From: Siphonodentalium dalli
Taxonomy: Eukaryota > Mollusca > Scaphopoda > Gadilida > Siphonodentaliidae
Length of the DNA stretch: 64,000 nt
Reading direction: 5' to 3'
NCBI GenBank assembly: GCA_032622095.1
Contig: CP136064.1
Location: 139,891,954 to 139,955,953 of the forward strand
The notes under the pieces are model-generated. The model was given only the letters and a program-made list of their open reading frames with translations. It had not been told where the DNA came from and did no database searches. The translations under genes were made by a program, and so were the position numbers. Of the stretch, positions 23,871 to 35,013 are shown piece after piece (the first letter of the stretch is position 1; every line of letters starts with the position of its first letter).

Positions 23871-24480
23871 GGCCATCAGTTGGAAATTTTCCAACCTTAT
23901 GGGGGGTTGTCAGGTTGGAAATTTCCAACACTTTGAAAGATTGTGTCCAAGTCTCTCCCCCGTGGCCAGTCAAAAACTGGTACATTGGACCCCCATGGTC
24001 TGATATTTTTGTATAAACTGAGACATTAACCGGAGACGAAACCACCGATTTCGGATTTCGCAGTAACGATATAGATTAGTAATTTAATTGTCAACCATGA
24101 GTGCGTTTAGCTAGCTTTACAGTGGAGTTGTATTTGGAATATTTTATCAAAAATGTGGACTGAAATGGTCATCAGTTTGAAATTTTCCAACCTACGTGGG
24201 GGATGTCAGGTTTGAAATTTCCAACACCAGGAAAGCTTGAAGCCAGTCTAGATACTAGGATTTTGCGAAGTTTTGTTCAGTTTCAACATTTTATCACACC
24301 GGCCCGAACCATGGTTATTTAATTTAATGATCATTAGTTGGGAATTTTCCAACCTAAGGGGCGTATCAAGTTTGAAATTTCCAACACAAGGAAAGTTTGA
24401 TGACGACTAGATGCTAGGATTTTGAGATTTTCTTATTCAGATTTCAGAATTTTCTAACACCGGGCCGAACCATGACCGCC
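23871..24480. repeat. Degenerate ~162-bp repeat, two adjacent copies plus one diverged
   Basis: TTTCCAACC starts at 24184 and 24346, a 162-bp period, with matching flanks (ATCAGTTTGAAATTTTCC, GATACTAGGATTTTG, CCCGAACCATGG). A related block starts near 23,875. The GGAAATTTTCC / GGAAATTTCC words are themselves palindromic. Confidence 0.75.
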
Positions 24481-24983
24481 GGTACGTCCTGGTCTCTCGC
24501 CTGTGATCGTGTCAATTTGTCTGCATTAGACCACTAAATGTCAGGATTTATGCAATTTTCAGGTTCCGATTTCTAAATTTTCTGATACCGTATATATATT
24601 GCCATGGTTCCGTTCCTCCATCTGACTGACCATAGTGACAAGAGCCGTTCAGAATTTGAGGTGCAAGGCAAGGGGGCGGGGTGCAAATATAATTCCGAAA
24701 AACTTGAGTTTGGTCTGATTTACTTGGAATTTGCACCCCCCACAACGGAGACCCTCTAGCCACGTCCCTTTTTATACGTAATATAGTCTACAACTGAGAC
24801 CTTGTCTGATATTTTTTTAACCTGAGACGAGAACACCGATTTCTGGTTTCGCAGTAACGATGCAAAATGGTAATTTGATTGTCAATCATGCGTGCGTCCA
24901 GCTGGCTTCACATTGGAGTTTTATTACGCCACATGTGGTGTATCTAGCTTCTGTGATTTTGATATTGTGTGGTGGACAGGGCG
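24481..24983. other. No gene recognised
   Basis: Unique-looking sequence between two repeat blocks. Short frames only. Confidence 0.4.
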
Positions 24984-25465
24984 AATGTATTCTTGGAGAT
25001 TTTTTGTACCTTACTCAATCGTACCGATAGAATCACGTAGATGCCGAAATTGTAAAGTTAACGCCACCGGTGTATTAACGCCACCGGTGTTTATGAAAAT
25101 ATGATAAATCGTATCGATAGAGTCAGGACAGGCTGAAATTGTAAACTTAAAGTCACCGGTGTAATAATATGTTGTTGAAAATATAAATAATTTGATAGAC
25201 TGAAAATAATATATAACCAATTGGGAGCCCCTAATGTATTCTTGGACATTTTGTTTTGTACCATTACTCAATCGTACCGATATAATCACGTAGATGCCGA
25301 AATTGTAAAGTTAACGCCACCGGTGTATAATATGTTTATGCAAATATGATAAATCGTATCGATAGAGTCAGGATAGGCTGAAATTGTAAACTTAAAGTCA
25401 CTTGTTGAAAATATAAATAATTTGATAGACTGAAAATAATGTGTAACCCATTGGGAACCCCCCTG
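24984..25465. repeat. ~250-bp tandem duplication, two copies
   Basis: CAATCGTACCGATA starts at 25016 and 25269, a 253-bp period. The copies share the GTATTCTTGGA lead-in, AAGTTAACGCCACCGGTGTA and a GATAGACTGAAAATAAT tail. The first copy has an extra internal ACGCCACCGGTGT. Confidence 0.9.
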
Positions 25466-25740
25466 GTGTAGTGAAGTGAATTGTGGGTAGTTTCATTGTG
25501 ATTCTCCACCATCTTTATTTTCTGGAATTATCACCAATATTTCTCCACTCTATTCTCTTATACTACACCCGAATCGGTCAAATTCTTTTGATAATTCTAT
25601 CTAAATTCGGATCTACTGTCCGGTCTAAAAAGGGATAGTTTGACCAAAACGACTATTGACAAAACTTTGTTTACAAATTGAGCGCACTCGATGACCGGGT
25701 TGACCCGTCCAGTCCACGCTGCAAATTTATTATCGAAAAC

Positions 25741-25915
25741 AAATTCAATTTCTTCCATCTAAAACATAATTACGCGCTGGACTCTGTCATTTTAGGAATA
25801 TATATGTATTCCACGCACATACACCGAGTCTCAGCTTAAAATTTTGAAAAATGACAGTTTTATTGACATAAATCGATTTTAATGGCAAATGCCATGTTAA
25901 ATAAATTTTAGGGCC
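25741..25915 (+). repeat. Dispersed repeat, also at 60.7-61.0 kb and 62.1-62.3 kb
   Basis: Contains TTCTTCCATCTAAAAC, TATTCCACGCACATACACCG and GACATAAATCGATTTTAATG. The same sequence is plus-oriented at about 62,130-62,297. It is minus-oriented at about 60,671-60,835 and 60,840-61,015. Possibly a short interspersed element or a LINE end. Confidence 0.75.
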
Positions 25916-26319
25916 CTGCAAATATTTTCTGAGCTGTTCCATATTGGGCACTAGAGTCCATATTTTACCGGTTACAGCTGATAATTGTGCGACAGTACAG
26001 TCGCGTTACTTTATACATCAACATTGGTCATTATCACCCAACAAATTTATTTTGGTCTATCGTATCAACCCCCTATTTTCTCCCGCTTCGCCTGACTAAG
26101 TGTCAACAATGGTCTGTATCGCTCCACTAATTTGTATCGTTTCATCGGTATGAATTCCATATCCAATTATCCACATATAACCAACCCAACCTCTAATCCG
26201 GGTCCAATTTATTTATTTCTTTCATCGGTATAGTCACGTTACGTAATATTTTATCGCGTGATACTTGTACTTATATGTCTATGGTATTACTATAGTATAC
26301 CGTATACGTATATGGGAAC

Positions 26320-26412
26320 GGGTCGTTTCGGTCCGGAGACGTTTCGGCTCAGACCTTTTCGGTCCAGGGACGTTTCGGCTGGGACGTTTCGGCCGGGACG
26401 TTTCGGCCCCAT
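26320..26412. repeat. GGGACGTTTCGGCC minisatellite
   Basis: About six degenerate 14-16 bp units around the core GACGTTTCGGCC; the last two are perfect. Confidence 0.9.
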
Positions 26413-28560
26413 ATATTGTGTTAATTGGAGTTGATTTCAGGGGATAAGTCTGATGTGGTTAAGTGGTCAATTACTTTGGGCATTACTGTAACCAATATAA
26501 GGATGTGAGGTTTAATGAGAACTCCATCCACATAACTAATAAATATGTGTGAAAATTAAAAGAAAACAAAATAAATTCCATGATGGCGTCCAATATGGAC
26601 TGCCTAATTCTGCTCCAAAACATGTATATTGAATATATGGATATTTATTGGGGGAAACCGATTATTTCAATGATATTTTCATCAACTGGGATCCAAAACC
26701 CGACTTACGGGAGCGTGCTTCGCGCGCGACTGTATCTTAAGCATATGTGCATATTTAATAAGCCAACAATTGGAATCCCAACAGAAGATTGGATTGGGTC
26801 CCTTGTGCGATCTGTCCATCGAAAACTATTTAGACATCTCAAGACACGTAAGACCCAATAACTTAATATACAGAATAGATACATCTATTGCCTGAGTGAC
26901 TAATATTTATATTTGTTACAATGAGGTCAAATAGTTGCGAAGCCAGCACCACAATTCTTTCCCTCCATAGTAAATCTTAAAACAACTTCTAAAGAATTAT
27001 TAATTTACCTTATATTTGGTATGGAGCGTCCTTGGTTTACTGGAGTTCAGATTTGTTAACATCACGTCACCAAGTTAATTACTTGCGAAGCCACAGCCAT
27101 AACTATTTCCCTCCATAGTAATTCTCAAAACAACTTCTTAAGAACAATTGACCAGGTCAGTCGCGCAATTATTGGAAGAGCCACGGTCAATAATTTTTTT
27201 TTAAACCAAATGTTACATTTAAATTATTGCTTTATTTAACCAAAAACAAAAAATTAAATGAGAAAATTAACTTTTACTACTTGCTAAATTTTATCTTTTA
27301 ATTATTTAATTTTAATTTTAGTATTTACAGTATACTCAGTCCAAGTCTTTATAATCTGTTGAGTGACCCCATAGTCGTTTACTTGCTTTGTTAGTAATAA
27401 TTTGAAGGATTACTTGTTTAAACGCAATTGTTATCAAAATATTTTATGCATTTTTTATAATTTCTATTTATATGTAATACTATAATCTTGGTGGCGTTAC
27501 CATTTCTTACTATGGTTTTCTTGTTAAGCCTTGTAATGGTGTTCTCTCAGCCCGTGATTCATGGTATCCATTGGTGGCATGGAGGTTTTGTTTATAGAAA
27601 TTGGGATTTTTGGGACACAATAAAAGTTGTAGTGCGACCCCGAGTCCGAGCCCGGTAAAAGGTGTAGTTGGGAATTTCAATTTCATTTATTGTCGTTTAC
27701 ATTATGTCAATAATGTTGGTTTTTGGTTTGTGATAAGCTATGCCAATTACAAATAAAAGAAATGAAAAAGATAATTTTGAGTCTTATATTTCAACTTTTA
27801 TAATAATTGCATTAATTGAATGACATATTGAAACCAAATTATGACCAATAAACACGGATGTTCAATTATGTGGTCTAAAATGAGTCAAAAAATAAAACTC
27901 AAACTTTTGGATATTTCACATTGGAAACACCCTTTTGTGGGCCCTTGAAATTCCTTTGGGGTGATTTCAGACACTAGCGCGTGGTAAGCGTCTTCCGCAA
28001 CGACCGCTAATATAGCCTATATTCTATTTTTATAAATGACATGTGTCCAGACTTGTATTTGTGTCGAAAGAAGGTATATTTTTATTATTCATAAAGCCAA
28101 CATACCGATGTTGTGATATTTGTTTTAGTACCCCTTGGTGGCGTCCGAAATAACCCTGACAACTTAACACTGTGAACAGATGTTTACGTTGGAACGTAGA
28201 CTAAAAGGTCTTAATACGAAGTATCCGGAGTGTATTTAATCCGATTAGTACATTTTTGGTCCGCATTTATAGGTTTTCTGCCGTGGTCAATGAGAAACTT
28301 ACAGTAATTAGTTGTTTTAACGTAATTCTGAGGTGGTGCTTTCATGAAACATTGAAGGCATTGTGAAACCTTATCGGAAATTATTTCATAATGACTCTCG
28401 AGATTGTTTGTAAATAATTCAGTGTTCAGCATTCGTATATTGGCTTCTCAGTCAATTGCATACCTCCATTTCGATAGAAATTAGAACAAATAACAAATAA
28501 AAGATACATACCAGCCGAAAACAATTCAATGTCGTAAAAGAGAACCGATAAAATAACGGT
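26413..28560. other. AT-rich region with one duplicated segment, no gene recognised
   Basis: Near 26,935-27,010 and 27,079-27,150 a segment with CTTTCCCTCCATAGTAA / ATTTCCCTCCATAGTAA and AAAACAACTTCT is duplicated about 144 bp apart. A TTACCATTTCTTACTATGG phrase at ~27,490 recurs near 42,880. No coding sequence is supported. Confidence 0.5.
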
Positions 28561-29309
28561 TGTGCCAATACGGGTACATATAACTCTTAAGGCTATCAGA
28601 ACGGTTTGATTATTTATATATAACAAAGTCAATAATGTTCAATCATGGGTATCTGGGTTTCTCTTCCTGTCGTCTGCTTGGGTTGGGATCTTCTTCCGTC
28701 TTCATAGGTTGGATGTATCTGCTTGTCTTCTACTCGGTTGAGTTCCGGTTGAGTTTATCTTCCTGTCGTCTCATGTTCTTCTTCCGCCGGCGCATCAGTG
28801 AGATGTTGTTAGGATCACAAGATCATCATGTTTACCTTGTATCTTCATCCATCCTTCTAGCTGCTTTTCTCTGGCGTCCGAGAATTTGTTGTTACTATCG
28901 GGTAGCTGGTTAGAACTGTCTTATCATGTCGGCTTCTTCTTCCTAAAATACCCAGTCTCTGCTAATGATGGCCATGTGTATTTTCACGGCGCGTCGGTTC
29001 ATCGTACTTAGGGTAATTGAGTTATCGTCATCTCCCCATGGGTCCTATTAACTCTCCTGGTTTCAGTAGCTTTCTAGGCGATACATCTGGTCTTGATAAT
29101 CCTCAAGACCGTGTTCTGTTTACTCCACAAATCATTTCCCTATGTTATTGCATGGACGCTCGCTAATTCGATTTGGTGCTCAGTACTTTTGTGATCTAGA
29201 TGTGGTCAACAGCGACGCTGATATGTGTGGTAATCGAGCGCCCCTCTGACAGAGATTTCCTATCTTCTTCCCGGGTTGAAAGTTATGTCCCTGTGGTTGT
29301 CTTGGCACA
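28561..29309 (-). repeat. 3' LTR (749 bp)
   Basis: Begins TGTGCCAATACGGG and ends GTTGTCTTGGCACA on the plus strand, so it has perfect 8-bp terminal inverted repeats. I read it line by line against 36,223-36,971 and found no difference. Confidence 0.95.
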
Positions 29310-29336
29310 TTACTCCTTCACTTTTTCGATTTAAAG
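29310..29336 (-). promoter_or_regulatory. Candidate polypurine tract
   Basis: On the minus strand the bases just upstream of the 3' LTR are AAAAAGTGAAGGAGTAA, a purine-rich run directly abutting the LTR, as expected for the plus-strand primer. Confidence 0.7.
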
Positions 29337-30113
29337 TTGATCTTGAAATCGCAAGTCCAATTCGTCGCTGCGCAGCAGGTCGATGATTCGTCGAAGTGTT
29401 TCGCAACAGCGGCATCGGCGATGGATAGCTGGTTCGATGTCGGACGTCTCCGTGTAGATCGGGTCGTCTGGGCGTCTCTCAGACAACTCCGACCCACTGG
29501 CTGTGACTCTTTCGGTGTAAAACTATGATTGAAATTTCATGGCGTCGTCATTTTCGTCATCAGCGGACGTCGAGGTATTTTCGTCCTCAATGTCCGAGTA
29601 TGGGGTAGGTTCTGACAACTGGTCGACCCTTGTTCCACCGCCATGGTCAGCCTGTAATACTCAAACGGATATTTGTGTGAGGTTTGAGAACAAATGACAC
29701 AGTCAGAATACACAATGGTTAATTTTCCAATTTATCGGTATCGCTTGAGGGTCGTCAGATCGGCCCAATACGAAAATGGAATTTACAACTAATTATATAG
29801 ATGGATTTGTTGACGAACAGTTTAAACACCAGATAAGTCGGGGTGATTGATTTCAATTATCAAAACGTATGACTGAATGTCGGGATTTATAGTCCCTATT
29901 CAACGCTTGCTATAATCATTCTGATGATTATACAACTATAATACCCTGGACATCGTTATGCAACAATTAATATTTGAAATATATGAAATGCATAAATGTC
30001 TATATACATGCGAATGATTCTGATATCCGCGCAACAATAATTACGGAGGAAATTCGGAATACATTAATATACGATACATAATTAATACTAATCCAAATCC
30101 GCCACAGATGTGG
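29337..30113 (-). other. Non-coding or undetermined 3' region of the Gypsy element
   Basis: Between the small membrane-type ORF and the polypurine tract. On the minus strand an open stretch at about 29,530-29,655 would encode an acidic Ser/Asp/Glu-rich peptide, preceded by TTGAGTATTACAG, which resembles a splice acceptor. Too weak to call a gene. Confidence 0.4.
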
Positions 30114-30404
30114 TCAGCCTCTGACGGCTATAATTGGATATACATGTAGGCGTTCCTGAGTGTTGTCCCGGAATAGCGCAGACGGCTTTGGTGCATCCGT
30201 CTCCATTGCTTCGTCGATGGGTCCTTTGAACACGGCATTCGGGATATCCTCAGGTCGCTGGTCTAACTGCTTATTATACATAATGGCTAACGTTGGCAAC
30301 TGATGTTTAACGAATTTCCACCAGAATCGGTGGGTCAAGATAATGAAAATTACTACTGTAACTACGTTTCTAGGGCAAAATACCACCCTGGCCATCTCTA
30401 CCAT
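30114..30404 (-). CDS. Small ORF with a hydrophobic segment, between pol and 3' LTR
   Basis: 96 codons from an ATG at 30404. Residues ~12-27 (NVVTVVIFIILTHRFWW) form a hydrophobic stretch that could span a membrane. The rest is hydrophilic, with a PEDIPNAVFKGPIDEAMETDAP segment. No family is recognised. Its position is where env or accessory genes sit in some Gypsy lineages, but it is far too short for a complete fusion glycoprotein, and no signal peptide or furin-like site is evident. It could be a remnant, a spliced exon, or chance. Confidence 0.4.
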   Translation of the reverse strand: MVEMARVVFCPRNVVTVVIFIILTHRFWWKFVKHQLPTLAIMYNKQLDQRPEDIPNAVFKGPIDEAMETDAPKPSALFRDNTQERLHVYPIIAVRG

Positions 30405-30783
30405 TCATTGGGGTATACTTTTTCGTTCACTAAGTCAGTCGTGAGCATATTTTCGATCGTGTTTATTTGAGCGAGGTGCGCTCAAACGTAGTAACCTTGC
30501 ACGTCGGCGCGGTGCTCGTTATCTCTCGGCGCGTGATTGTAAAGTTCAAAGCTTTATTTATTAAATCGCCATGCGCACGTGCCGGGTTTCATGGGGCGCG
30601 CGACCTGTCATTGATCCGAACATGACTATTTATTCGCGATTCGGTCTGGGGCGTCGGGCTAACTATTTTCAACATTTACGAAGCCAGGTTAGACTCATCA
30701 GTCATCAATAAGACAGTTAAAAGTGGGGTCTCATTCATTCCGAAATGAAATCCAGGTAAATAGTTCGGGCGTTTCATTATTAT

Positions 30784-33700
30784 TTACATCACTGCTGCCA
30801 TTGAGTACAACAGGTTTTTAAATGATTGCTTGGTTCTTATGTCACTAAGCGCTCCATTCATGAGCTGCTTACACTTGCGTGGGGCCGGTACGGGCCTAGA
30901 TTCACGAGGGTTTTGTTCAATGGCGGCCACTTCCATTAACTCATCCTCTGAGCTGTCATCACTTGTAAACATCTTTGTTACTTTGCGCCCGTTTCGACGA
31001 GGCGCTGGAGCGCGTCGTGCCTTGGCACTCGGCTCTGGTCTCTCGTCCATGGACGAGTCAGGGTTTTGTAGCGGCTCTGAGCGCGCGAGTCGCGTTTTCC
31101 TACGCTGTAAGCGCATCTTAAGCTCGCTTAAAGGGACATCTTCGTCATCGGAGTCCGAACATTGTCTCCGATATCGAGCGATTACATCATCTGGTAATGG
31201 TTCTGTTTCATCGCCAGAAGACCCACCCACAGGGTTAGGGGCAGGAACGTCGCTATCTTCGTCTTCGGGGGGAACAACATACGTTTGAGCACGCTTGTTG
31301 TTGTCAGTTTTGGGGATTTCCCATTCCAGGTTGGCTTTGCGCATATGTTCAGCATGGGATTGTGTGACTTTCCCAGTTAATTGATTCCTTAACTCGAAAG
31401 TAACGGGCGTTATTTGCTTGGTTATGCGGAAGTAGGGTTTCCATTTGCTTTCAAGTTTGCTTTTTCGTAAATGATTCTTCACATAGACGGCCTCGCCAAT
31501 CTCGAATTTGGTGTCTGTGGCCTTTTTGTTAAATTTCGCTGCTTGTTGGCGTTTCGCCTGTTTCACGTGTTTGTGTACCATCATAAAGGATTTGTGCTGT
31601 TGTTGCAGCGCTATCTGATGGTAATCTTCTCCCGCGTATTTACGCCTGGGTTTTAGGAGATTGTCTATTGGGAACACGACGTCTCGATTGTACAACAAGA
31701 AAAAGGGGGAGAATTTTGAAGTTTCATTTTTGTTAAATCGAATCGCAGCTAGTGCTTGATTTAAATGGACGTCCCACGTGTTTATTTGGTCTGCCACTTT
31801 CTTTGAGACAATGTCTTTAAAAGTCCTGTGAAATCTCTCCACCCTACTGTTGCTCTGGGGGTGATAATAAGACGTAGTCACATGGTGAATGTTCAAGGCC
31901 TTCAGAGTGTCCCTGACCTTGTAATTAATGTTCTCACTGCCGTTATCAGTTATTATTTCTAGAGGGCATCCATGTCGCGGGAATATCTCGTCGATCAAGA
32001 GATGAACAACGTTATCGGCCGACTTGTCCTTGACCGGAAACGCTTCTGCCCACCCGCTATATAAGTCTATGAAGCTGATAATGTAGCGGTTACCCGATAG
32101 CGACGTGGGGTAGGGCCCTGATAGGTCCAACCCAATTTTGGCAAAAGGGTAGGGGGGCGTGTCCGTTATTTGCATTTTAGGGGATTGTTTTTGCAGAGAC
32201 CTGACTTGGCAGGTCACGCACTTTCCAATGTAACAGTTTAGTTCCTTGTACAGTCTGGGCCAAAAATATTTCGACCTAATCGCATCATGCGTTTTGTCTA
32301 CTCCCACGTGGCCGTTATCATCGTGGTATTGTTGGATTATGTTGGTTTGAAGATGTGCGGGCACCCAAAGGCGTGGGGTCGGTTCTGCGTCAGCACTCGA
32401 GAGGTAATAGAGTACCCCGTCAATCATCAAGTGTTTGTCATTCCGGGTGTCCTCGCCTTTGTCGAGGGCCTCCAGAACTGACGCAATTTCCGGGTCTTTC
32501 TTTTGTTCCTCAAGCATGTTGAAGCCTGGCTTGTTGAACAGTAGATTAGTAGGTTGGTAAGCCTGACCAATTTGAGTTTTATTCGGCAGTTCCTTTGGGG
32601 TTACCTCGCAGCTTGCGAAGTCTTTGGGTTTAAATCGAGACGAATTCAAGGCGGCGATTTCCGCTTGGGTCTCGGCGACAGTAAAGTTATTGTCGTTGAT
32701 ATCTACCTCTACTTCTGCCTTCTCTTGTTCCGTATAAGCATTAGGTGGCGTTCGACTGAGCAGGTCTGCGCAGTGATTATCTGGGCCAGCTATGTACTCA
32801 ATGTTACAGTTATATCCAGTTATGCCCAAAGCCCACTGTTGAATTTTCTTGTTCTGCATGGGGGATTCCAAGAGATACTTCAATGGTTTATGATCTGTTT
32901 TTATCGTGAAAGTGGCGTTATGAAGGTAATGGTCCAACCTTTGTAATGCGAAGTGAATTGCATATGCCTCTTTCTCCACAGTTGGCCATCGGGTTTGAGT
33001 ATCACCAAGTTTGTGTGAGAGATAATAAATTGGTTCTTCAACGCCATCTGAGCCCAACTGGGTCAGACAGGCACCGATGCAAAGGTCGCTTGCATCAGTA
33101 TACAATGTATAGGGCGTGGCCGTATTTGGGTAGGCCAGGAGAGGCACTGCCGTGAGATTTTCTTTTAGTTTGTCAAACGAAATTTGGCAAGCTTGGTCCC
33201 ATTTGAATTTGGCATATTTTTTTGTAAGCTGTACCAAAGGTTCAGCGATTTGCGAAAATGAGGGGACAAATCTGCGGTAGTAGTTGCTCATGCCAATGAA
33301 GGAACGTACTTCTTTTACTGATGTTGGGGGCACAAGCGACCGGATGGCCTTGACCTTGTCGGGGTCAGGTCGGACGCCGTCGGTATCAATTATAAAACCC
33401 AAATACCGTGTTTCTTGCTTTAGGAATTGGCACTTTTTTAATTTTAATTTCAGTGTATGTTGGCGCAACTTGTCAAAGACTTTCTGGATATGTTCCAAGT
33501 GTAATTCTAGGGACTCGCTGTAGATGAGGACGTCGTCTAAGTAGGCAATGGCGTAATCACCCATCCCACATAACACCTGGGCCATCAGCTGGGAGAAAAC
33601 CCCTCCAGCGTTCCGGAGCCCAAAAGGCATGGAGTTGAATTCAAAAAGACCTCGGTGGCAAGCGAATGCCGTCTTTTGCTTGTCCTCCTCTGCGACCTGG

Positions 33701-35013
33701 CACTGCCAATAACCGCTTTTGAGATCGATAGCGGTGAAGAATTTAGATTTTCCAAGAAGTGCCAAAATATCGTCGATAACCGGAAGTGGGTATGACATAG
33801 GTTTGGTTACGGCATTTAATTGCCTGAAGTCGACGCAAAATCGTTTGGTGCCATCGCGCTTATCAACCATAACAATCGGACTTGAGTAAGGACTCGAACT
33901 CGGCCTGATAATGTCTGCTTCTAGCATATCATTTATGGCAACGTCAACCACCGGTCGTTTATTCAAAGGGGTGCGATACGGGCGAAGTTTTATCGGAGGG
34001 TTGTTTCCCGTGTCGATATGCATTTTGACTGTGCTCGTTTGTGTCAGCTCGGTATCTTTGTCGGCAAAGATGTCCGAGTTGGACTTCAACAATTTTATCA
34101 GTGTTTCTCTGTATCGCTCTGGGCACGAAACTTCGGCCAAATTTAATCTTTTCTCGCCGGTAGCGCGCGCTGACCTAGAGTTGTCTCCCCCGTTATGGCC
34201 GGCGCGTCTAAGGGCGTAGCCATCGTCGCGGTAATTACAGGTCGTCGGGAACTGGGAACTTTGTGACAAAGAGTTAATTTCGCGGCTGGTTCCAGGGTCA
34301 CACACTACCGTCTTGCCGATTACACTGCCCCGTCGTAGGCGAAACGTTTTGTTGGTGTTATTGACGAGTAATACCGGGACCTTGTTCCTCTTGCCCACCC
34401 CAGAAATGGAGCTGCCGATTTCCAGACCGGGTTCTGACGCTAGGTAGCCTGTCTCGATTTGGGCCACCTCTACTAATGTCGACTTGCGAAGAGAAGCTAA
34501 GTTTTTTGATTTTCCCATACATAAAGTTGATGTTTGAGGCTTTAAGCTAACCTTGCTGGTCAATCTCAGCAGGGAAGCTATGTGCGCGTCCGATTCCAAT
34601 GGGACGTACACGTCACTGACCTTGAGGCATCCCAGATCATAATATAGTCTGACCCCCCGAGAGGTCAACCAATCCCTCCCCAAGATCATATTCCGGGTCA
34701 TATCATTCGCCACATAAAATTTATGGGTTAATTTTAGTTTCGCCATTCTGAAGGTCAGTTCCACGCTACCAAGTACGCCCAGTGACTTCCCATTCACGGA
34801 GCTAAGGTTGATGTGTTCCCTAGTTAGTTTTGGTCGGAACTGTAATGCGTCATAGACGCGTTTGTGAATCAATGATACTTCCGCTCCACTATCTACTAAT
34901 GAGCGATATTTATTTTTCCCTATTCTGACTAAACACGAGCTGGGATTCCCCACAATGTTGATACTAAATTTCCTCTCACATGTGGCCTCAATGAGAGGAT
35001 TCCTTAGTTTTTT
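30784..35013 (-). CDS. Gypsy pol polyprotein: protease, reverse transcriptase, RNase H, integrase
   Basis: About 1,400 codons, reached by -1 frameshifting from gag. Numbering from the GTG at 34953: aspartic protease DSGA at 21-24; RT with D410 in FTAIDLKSGY and active-site YLDD at 471-474; RNase H with D620 (LYTDAS), E662 and D687 (KTDHKP). The integrase zinc finger is H877-x4-H882-x29-C912-x2-C915. The integrase core is D943, D1003, E1039, with 35 residues between the last two. The C-terminal ~200 residues are acidic and Ser/Pro/Arg-rich, with no chromodomain that I recognise. All catalytic residues are present and the frame is open to TAA at 30784-30786. The frame continues upstream of the GTG into the end of gag, so the GTG is not a needed start. 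Confidence 0.95.
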   Translation of the reverse strand, partial: KKLRNPLIEATCERKFSINIVGNPSSCLVRIGKNKYRSLVDSGAEVSLIHKRVYDALQFRPKLTREHINLSSVNGKSLGVLGSVELTFRMAKLKLTHKFYVANDMTRNMILGRDWLTSRGVRLYYDLGCLKVSDVYVPLESDAHIASLLRLTSKVSLKPQTSTLCMGKSKNLASLRKSTLVEVAQIETGYLASEPGLEIGSSISGVGKRNKVPVLLVNNTNKTFRLRRGSVIGKTVVCDPGTSREINSLSQSSQFPTTCNYRDDGYALRRAGHNGGDNSRSARATGEKRLNLAEVSCPERYRETLIKLLKSNSDIFADKDTELTQTSTVKMHIDTGNNPPIKLRPYRTPLNKRPVVDVAINDMLEADIIRPSSSPYSSPIVMVDKRDGTKRFCVDFRQLNAVTKPMSYPLPVIDDILALLGKSKFFTAIDLKSGYWQCQVAEEDKQKTAFACHRGLFEFNSMPFGLRNAGGVFSQLMAQVLCGMGDYAIAYLDDVLIYSESLELHLEHIQKVFDKLRQHTLKLKLKKCQFLKQETRYLGFIIDTDGVRPDPDKVKAIRSLVPPTSVKEVRSFIGMSNYYRRFVPSFSQIAEPLVQLTKKYAKFKWDQACQISFDKLKENLTAVPLLAYPNTATPYTLYTDASDLCIGACLTQLGSDGVEEPIYYLSHKLGDTQTRWPTVEKEAYAIHFALQRLDHYLHNATFTIKTDHKPLKYLLESPMQNKKIQQWALGITGYNCNIEYIAGPDNHCADLLSRTPPNAYTEQEKAEVEVDINDNNFTVAETQAEIAALNSSRFKPKDFASCEVTPKELPNKTQIGQAYQPTNLLFNKPGFNMLEEQKKDPEIASVLEALDKGEDTRNDKHLMIDGVLYYLSSADAEPTPRLWVPAHLQTNIIQQYHDDNGHVGVDKTHDAIRSKYFWPRLYKELNCYIGKCVTCQVRSLQKQSPKMQITDTPPYPFAKIGLDLSGPYPTSLSGNRYIISFIDLYSGWAEAFPVKDKSADNVVHLLIDEIFPRHGCPLEIITDNGSENINYKVRDTLKALNIHHVTTSYYHPQSNSRVERFHRTFKDIVSKKVADQINTWDVHLNQALAAIRFNKNETSKFSPFFLLYNRDVVFPIDNLLKPRRKYAGEDYHQIALQQQHKSFMMVHKHVKQAKRQQAAKFNKKATDTKFEIGEAVYVKNHLRKSKLESKWKPYFRITKQITPVTFELRNQLTGKVTQSHAEHMRKANLEWEIPKTDNNKRAQTYVVPPEDEDSDVPAPNPVGGSSGDETEPLPDDVIARYRRQCSDSDDEDVPLSELKMRLQRRKTRLARSEPLQNPDSSMDERPEPSAKARRAPAPRRNGRKVTKMFTSDDSSEDELMEVAAIEQNPRESRPVPAPRKCKQLMNGALSDIRTKQSFKNLLYSMAAVM

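Noticed and set aside
28635-28913. 92-codon frame repeated exactly at 36297-36575
   Set aside because: It lies inside the two identical LTRs on the strand opposite to transcription of the element; a shadow frame.
30830-34219. Several plus-strand frames of 60-150 codons
   Set aside because: All are antisense shadows of the Gypsy pol gene.
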